Positions 60,526-64,000 of a stretch of DNA of 64,000 bases are shown here, piece after piece. Source of the stretch: Candidatus Staskawiczbacteria bacterium. Its GTDB lineage: Bacteria > Patescibacteria > Paceibacteria > Paceibacterales > Staskawiczbacteraceae. The position numbers and the translations under genes are program-made. The notes beneath the pieces are model-generated. The model worked only from the letters and a program-made list of their open reading frames with translations. It was not told the DNA's origin and made no database searches. Numbering within the stretch: the stretch's first letter is position 1; every line of letters begins with the position of its first letter. Where the stretch lies: positions 1 to 64,000 of the forward strand of contig CAILLM010000003.1 in the NCBI GenBank assembly GCA_903835075.1, written 5' to 3'.

Positions 60526-61809
60526 TTAAACCCTTACATTTACTGGCGAAATTCTTCTTAAATCTGCTACAATTTTTGGTAAAACTTTCAAAACATAATC
60601 TAAATCTTTTTTTGTAGTACTTCTGCCCAAAGTGAAACGCAAATTACCGTTGGCATATTCATATGGCCTTGAAAGGGCTAAAATGACGTGTGAGGGCTCT
60701 AAACTTTGCGAGTCACATGCAGAGCCAGTTGAACAATAAATTCCATATTTATCAAGCCACAAAAGCATTGCCTCTCCTTCAATATCTAAAATAGAAATAT
60801 TTATATTATTTGGTAATCGTTTTTGTGCGTGTCCGTTTAGAACAACCTTAGAAACTTTTTTGGAAACTTCTTTTATAAAATAATCTCGCAACTTGGCTTC
60901 TTTTGCAGATTCTTTTCCCGTTGCCTGAGAAATTTCTAAAGCCTTGGCCAAACCAATAATTCCCGAAATATTTTCTGTGCCACTGCGCTTGCCATTTTCT
61001 TGACCGCCCCCAAAAACTATTGGGTCAATTTTGGTACCAGCTTTAACATATAAGACTCCTGTGCCCTTAGGCCCATAAATTTTACTCCCATTTAAAGTTA
61101 ATAGGTCAACTCCTAATTTTTGAACATCTAAATCTAAATAGCCAGCTGCCTGGCAAGCGTCTGTATGAAAATAAATTGGGGTGCTTATATTTCTTTTGAA
61201 TCTATTTGCTCTTATTTCTTTAATAATTTTTCCTATTTCTTCTATTGGCTGAATGGTTCCAATTTCATTATTTGCATACATAATTGAAATCAAAACTGTT
61301 TCATCTGTTATTACTTTTTTAAAGTCTTCTAAAAGTAAAATTCCATCTTTATCAACTTTTGAAGAAGTCACCTTAAAACCCTCTTTTTCTAATTGCTCAC
61401 ATGGGTACAAAACCGCATGATGTTCTATATTAGAAGTAATTATATGAGCCGATAAGGCCGAGCTAAATAAATTTTTGGAGGAGGGGTAATCGCCTTGAGG
61501 ACATTCCCCCGACGAGCAAAAATTTGATTTGGCGAGGCCGAGCGAACGCGCGCAGGCTCTCGCCACGCCTAAAATAGCTAAATTATCACTTTCTGTCCCA
61601 GAACCTGTAAAAATTATTTCTTCTGGTTTACAATTTAAAATTTGAGCTATTGATTTTCTAGCTTTTAAAATTGCTGTTTTTGATTCACGGCCTGCTGTGT
61701 GCAAAGATCCTGCATTACCATAAATTTTATTATAATAAGGCTCCATTGCTTTTAACACACGAGAATCTGTTGGAGTTGTAGATGCATTATCTAGGTAAAT
61801 TTTATTCAT
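60526..61809 (-). CDS. nifS: Cysteine desulfurase with in-frame repeat insertion
   Basis: 427 aa PLP enzyme releasing sulfur from cysteine. IYLDNASTTP, GSGTESDNLAI, SNIEHHAVL, HTDACQAAG, PLP Lys near 239 (NGSKIYGPKG) and active Cys near 358 (YCSTGSACDSQ) are intact. Residues ~84-121 (RACARSLGLAKSNFC ... FSSALSA) separate GVA from HIITSNIEHH, where family members have only a few residues. The block is encoded by an inverted-repeat element. Overlaps rrf2 by 4 nt. Confidence 0.93.
   Translation of the reverse strand: MNKIYLDNASTTPTDSRVLKAMEPYYNKIYGNAGSLHTAGRESKTAILKARKSIAQILNCKPEEIIFTGSGTESDNLAILGVARACARSLGLAKSNFCSSGECPQGDYPSSKNLFSSALSAHIITSNIEHHAVLYPCEQLEKEGFKVTSSKVDKDGILLLEDFKKVITDETVLISIMYANNEIGTIQPIEEIGKIIKEIRANRFKRNISTPIYFHTDACQAAGYLDLDVQKLGVDLLTLNGSKIYGPKGTGVLYVKAGTKIDPIVFGGGQENGKRSGTENISGIIGLAKALEISQATGKESAKEAKLRDYFIKEVSKKVSKVVLNGHAQKRLPNNINISILDIEGEAMLLWLDKYGIYCSTGSACDSQSLEPSHVILALSRPYEYANGNLRFTLGRSTTKKDLDYVLKVLPKIVADLRRISPVNVRV
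61447..61560 (-). repeat. Hairpin element inside nifS
   Basis: About 114 nt (38 codons). Arms GGCCGAGCTAAATAAATTTTT and AAAAATTTGATTTGGCGAGGCC flank a GGGG...CCCC hairpin. Open in the coding frame. Arm motifs relate it to the intercistronic elements. Confidence 0.78.
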
Positions 61810-62213
61810 TTTGTTAAACTTGCCAAAGTTATTGAATATAAAGTTTTTGATAAAGATTGCCCTACCTTATCCCAAACATTTTTTGACACACATTTTTTAG
61901 CCTTACTACATAGCACACAATTAACAGGATTTATCTTTCCGTCTATGGTTTCCACTATAATTCCTGCGGTAATTAGTTTCGATGATTTTGCCAAATAATA
62001 ACCACCATTAGCGCCGTGTATGGATGAAACTAACCCTGCTTTCTCTAAACAGCTAAAAATTTTACTTAAAAATTCAAAAGGCACTTCTTCAATATTCGAA
62101 ATTTGTCTTATAGAAACAGCCTTTTTACCGTGCCTACCGGCAGGCAGTCTTTTATTACGGGCGAGATGCACCATTGCAGTAAGTCCATATTCGGCTTTTT
62201 TTGATATTTTCAT
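61806..62213 (-). CDS. Rrf2/IscR-family Fe-S regulator
   Basis: 135 aa. Winged helix MKISKKAEYGLTAMVHLARN, VSIRQISNIEEVPFEFLSKIF, VSSIHGANGGYYLAK. Three Cys (C99, C102, C108) could hold a [2Fe-2S] cluster. RLPAGRHGK (22-30) is an in-frame palindromic insertion (62131-62146) in the loop between helix 1 and the recognition region. Heads the nifS-nifU-mnmA operon; a perfect palindrome upstream is its probable operator. Confidence 0.9.
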   Translation of the reverse strand: MKISKKAEYGLTAMVHLARNKRLPAGRHGKKAVSIRQISNIEEVPFEFLSKIFSCLEKAGLVSSIHGANGGYYLAKSSKLITAGIIVETIDGKINPVNCVLCSKAKKCVSKNVWDKVGQSLSKTLYSITLASLTK

Positions 62214-62239
62214 ATTATTATTTTTGTATTATTATCCTC

Positions 62240-62264
62240 ATAACCGACTAAATTAGTCGGTTAT
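62240..62264. promoter_or_regulatory. Palindromic operator upstream of rrf2
   Basis: Perfect 11-bp arms ATAACCGACTA and TAGTCGGTTAT with a 3-nt centre. It lies just downstream of the -10 box of the rrf2 promoter, over the likely transcription start. Similar to Rrf2/IscR-type operators. Confidence 0.82.
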
Positions 62265-62268
62265 GATT

Positions 62269-62297
62269 AATATAACAAAATAAATACGCCCCGTCAA
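62269..62297 (-). promoter_or_regulatory. Promoter of the rrf2-nifS-nifU-mnmA operon
   Basis: TTGACG, 17-nt spacer, TATATT on the minus strand. The -35 hexamer lies inside the hairpin that ends the upstream Nudix gene. Confidence 0.75.
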
Positions 62298-62304
62298 GGG
62301 CGTA
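62285..62304 (-). terminator. Terminator-like hairpin after the Nudix gene
   Basis: TACGCCC / GGGCGTA with a 6-nt loop, followed on the minus strand by TTTATTTTG. It overlaps the rrf2 -35 box. Confidence 0.6.
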
Positions 62305-62331
62305 CTTATGATAATAAATGTACCAAAAACT

Positions 62332-62793
62332 TTAACCTTCTAAAACCTTTAAATCATGATCCAATATTTTATCATCTTCCCCAAAAACAAAACTTGCTTC
62401 TACTTTTTTCCCTTGCAAAACATGGGGCATCCAGTGAGCGTCATCTGGCCACATTTCTTGATATGGGATTTCGTTATGTGAAAACCATTTTGGCATCATT
62501 TCCTCAGATTCTGCTGGCTCACCAACCCATTCTTTAGCCACAAATAATGTGACTCCTTGATTCCACATTGGCTTATCTGCAAATTTAAAATCAAAAAATC
62601 CATATTTTTCAATATTTTTCACATCAACACCAATTTCTTCTTTGGCTTCGCGAATTGCAGCATCAATGATTTTTTCTCCAAATTCAACTTTTCCACCCAC
62701 CCCATTCCATTTACCAACACCAAACCCTCTTTTTTTCATAGCTAAAAGAATTTTATCATCTTTAACTAATAAACAAAGGGTTGCTTGTTTCAT
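62332..62793 (-). CDS. Nudix hydrolase, MutT/MTH1-like
   Basis: 153 aa. The complete Nudix box GKVEFGEKIIDAAIREAKEEIGV follows KWNGVGG. The WNGVGGKVEFGE context and PDDAHWMP near the end resemble MTH1-type 8-oxo-dGTPases, so nucleotide-pool cleaning is likely but not proven. Confidence 0.88.
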   Translation of the reverse strand: MKQATLCLLVKDDKILLAMKKRGFGVGKWNGVGGKVEFGEKIIDAAIREAKEEIGVDVKNIEKYGFFDFKFADKPMWNQGVTLFVAKEWVGEPAESEEMMPKWFSHNEIPYQEMWPDDAHWMPHVLQGKKVEASFVFGEDDKILDHDLKVLEG

Positions 62794-62796
62794 AAA

Positions 62797-63039
62797 TTAT
62801 TGGTTTATTTCAGTTGATTTTTCCTTAGCAAAATAAAAAATGTAAATTATTTTCAATATACCGATTGTGTTTAAAACTAACAAAGCTATAAACCATGACT
62901 TACTACCATTCTTAGCAGCTTTCCACAAAGCAATTCCCTTCCAAATTATCACCCAGACTACCAATAGTATAATACCCATCATGAATTTTGGATCTTCCAA
63001 CTGCTTTACAAAAATTGTTAGTTGTTGTTCTTGTGTCAT
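62797..63039 (-). CDS. DUF5652-like small membrane protein
   Basis: 80 aa with two membrane helices. IIWKGIALWKAAKNGSKSWFIALLVLNTIGILKIIYIFYF matches the DUF5652 pattern common in Patescibacteria. Function unknown. 3 nt upstream of the Nudix gene. Confidence 0.78.
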   Translation of the reverse strand: MTQEQQLTIFVKQLEDPKFMMGIILLVVWVIIWKGIALWKAAKNGSKSWFIALLVLNTIGILKIIYIFYFAKEKSTEINQ

Positions 63040-63063
63040 ATATGTTAATAGCTTAGCGAATAT

Positions 63064-63561
63064 TTACCGATATTTATTTATTTCATATCCTGCAATCCCA
63101 AAGGATACCGAAACGTTTAACGACTCTTTTTGCCCCGACATTGGCAAAAATATTATTTTATCTGATTTTTTTAATATTGCTCTAGAAACGCCCTTAACTT
63201 CATTTCCTAAAATTAATGCCAAGGGAAATTTAGGCTTTAACTTTAAATAATTTATAGCTTTCTTACCCGCCTGCCGAGCTGGCAGATCTTGCTCCAATGC
63301 TACTATATTTATTTTACTCCTTTTTAATTTGTCTATCAACTTGTTGATGTTTTTACAATGCTCAAAAGAAACTGTTTTTTCAGCACCTAAAGCTGTTTTA
63401 GCTATTTTTTTGTGAAGCCCTTCTTCCCAAGTTGGCACCTGCCCAGTTATTCCACACAAAAAAATTTTAGTTACACCAAGAGCATCGGAAGTTCTAAAAA
63501 TAGAACCCACATTTTCTAAACTTCTAATATTGTCACAAATCACATAAAATTCCTTTTCCAT
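63064..63561 (-). CDS. SpoU/TrmH-family RNA 2'-O-methyltransferase
   Basis: 165 aa SPOUT fold: VICDNIRSLENVGSIFRTSDALGV, LALILGNEVKGVS, IFLPMSGQKESLNVSVSFGIAGYE carry the three SpoU motifs. LPARQAGK (~94-101) is a palindromic insertion (63271-63285) in a surface loop. rRNA or tRNA target unknown. Confidence 0.9.
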   Translation of the reverse strand: MEKEFYVICDNIRSLENVGSIFRTSDALGVTKIFLCGITGQVPTWEEGLHKKIAKTALGAEKTVSFEHCKNINKLIDKLKRSKINIVALEQDLPARQAGKKAINYLKLKPKFPLALILGNEVKGVSRAILKKSDKIIFLPMSGQKESLNVSVSFGIAGYEINKYR

Positions 63562-63585
63562 TACTCAATATTATACTTTTAGCAC

Positions 63586-63610
63586 TAAAAAACAACCCTT
63601 AGGGCTGTTT
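63586..63610 (-). terminator. Terminator after the sod gene
   Basis: AACAGCCC-TAA-GGGTTGTT hairpin (one G-U pair) followed by T-rich sequence on the minus strand. Confidence 0.8.
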
Positions 63611-63620
63611 TAAAATAAAA

Positions 63621-64000
63621 CTATTTTTCAGAGAAGCGTTTTTCTACTTCTGGCCAATTTACAACATTCCACCAAGCTTTTAAGTAATCTGCTCGGACAT
63701 TTTTGTATTGCAAGTAATAGGCGTGTTCCCAAACATCGTTAGCTAAAATTGGAGTTTTTCCATTACTAATTGGATTTTCTTGGTTGGCTGTTGAAATAAT
63801 TTCTAATTTACCTGAAGCATCTTTAACTAGCCACACCCAACCCGAACCAAACCTTTTCAACCCTTCGTCATTAAACTTTTGCTGAAATTCTGCAAAGCTT
63901 CCAAATTGATTTTTTATTTCTTCTGCTAATTTACCAGATGGCTCTCCTGCCTGCGCAGGCAGGCCTCCGGCGCTTGGTGACATTATTTCCCAAAACATTG
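63621..64000 (-). CDS. Fe/Mn superoxide dismutase (partial)
   Basis: The C-terminal ~125 residues are in the window; the gene continues past the right edge. MFWEIMSP is the conserved segment after the second metal His. GSGWVWLVKD and the ligand motif NDVWEHAYYLQYKNVRADYLKAWWNVVNW (Asp and His) are intact. Metal preference cannot be decided. GGLPAQAGEPSG replaces the usual short loop after MSP and is encoded by an 18-bp palindrome (63946-63963). Confidence 0.93.
   Translation of the reverse strand, partial: MFWEIMSPSAGGLPAQAGEPSGKLAEEIKNQFGSFAEFQQKFNDEGLKRFGSGWVWLVKDASGKLEIISTANQENPISNGKTPILANDVWEHAYYLQYKNVRADYLKAWWNVVNWPEVEKRFSEK
63946..63963. repeat. 18-bp palindrome in the sod gene
   Basis: Perfect palindrome, half CCTGCCTGC. 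Encodes part of LPAQAGE in the loop after MFWEIMSP. Confidence 0.92.

Overview
This 64 kb window reads as chromosome of a low-GC Patescibacteria (CPR) bacterium, probably Parcubacteria-like. The evidence is a ribosomal superoperon with no rpmD (uL30) between rpsE and rplO, an alanyl-tRNA synthetase lacking its C-terminal third, DUF5652 and DUF5679 proteins, many A/T-rich starts without an obvious Shine-Dalgarno, and giant membrane-anchored surface proteins. Placement below phylum level is inference.

Layout: nearly all genes lie on the minus strand and read leftwards. Positions 1-30,100 hold translation genes: tuf, rpsJ, rplC-rplO, secY, adk, a UPF0200-like NTPase and map; then an adhesin-like beta-helix protein with tpiA; alaS; a Baseplate-J-like membrane protein; infA, rpmJ, rpsM, rpsK, rpsD, rpoA, rplQ, rplM and rpsI. 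The str operon (rpsL-rpsG-fusA) is at 26.3-29.4 kb. Two small plus-strand cassettes of different base composition interrupt it: three ATGA-coupled mini-genes (24.8-25.4 kb) and a C39-like peptidase with a PEP-CTERM tail (30.7-31.4 kb). Positions 31.5-47.1 kb are a cell-surface locus with proteins of 2263 and 1659 aa and smaller paralogous companions. It is followed by a structured RNA with its own promoter and terminator, most likely 6S RNA.

From 47.4 to 64 kb come a second adenylate-kinase-like enzyme, a ComEC-type MBL hydrolase, a PaaX/Cas2-like regulator, an SDR, a pilin, a CsoR-controlled copper operon (csoR, HMA-SafE-cupredoxin fusion, DUF1858, copZ, copA, thioredoxin-like and membrane proteins), an Rrf2-controlled Fe-S/thiolation operon (rrf2, nifS, nifU, mnmA), a Nudix hydrolase, a DUF5652 protein, a SpoU methyltransferase and a partial superoxide dismutase.

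Three things stand out. (1) A family of nested-hairpin elements with arms like AGCGAGGCA and TGCCGAGCG fills the gap between a stop codon and the next start codon in about ten operon junctions, always in one orientation. Two related copies sit in frame inside mnmA and nifS, and shorter palindromes (encoding LPAGRQ-like peptides) sit inside other genes. (2) Both PaaX/Cas2-like genes are bracketed by two copies of their own 28-34 bp palindrome: one at the -35 region and one starting 1-3 nt after the stop codon. (3) The PEP-CTERM protein and the tandem mini-genes look imported.
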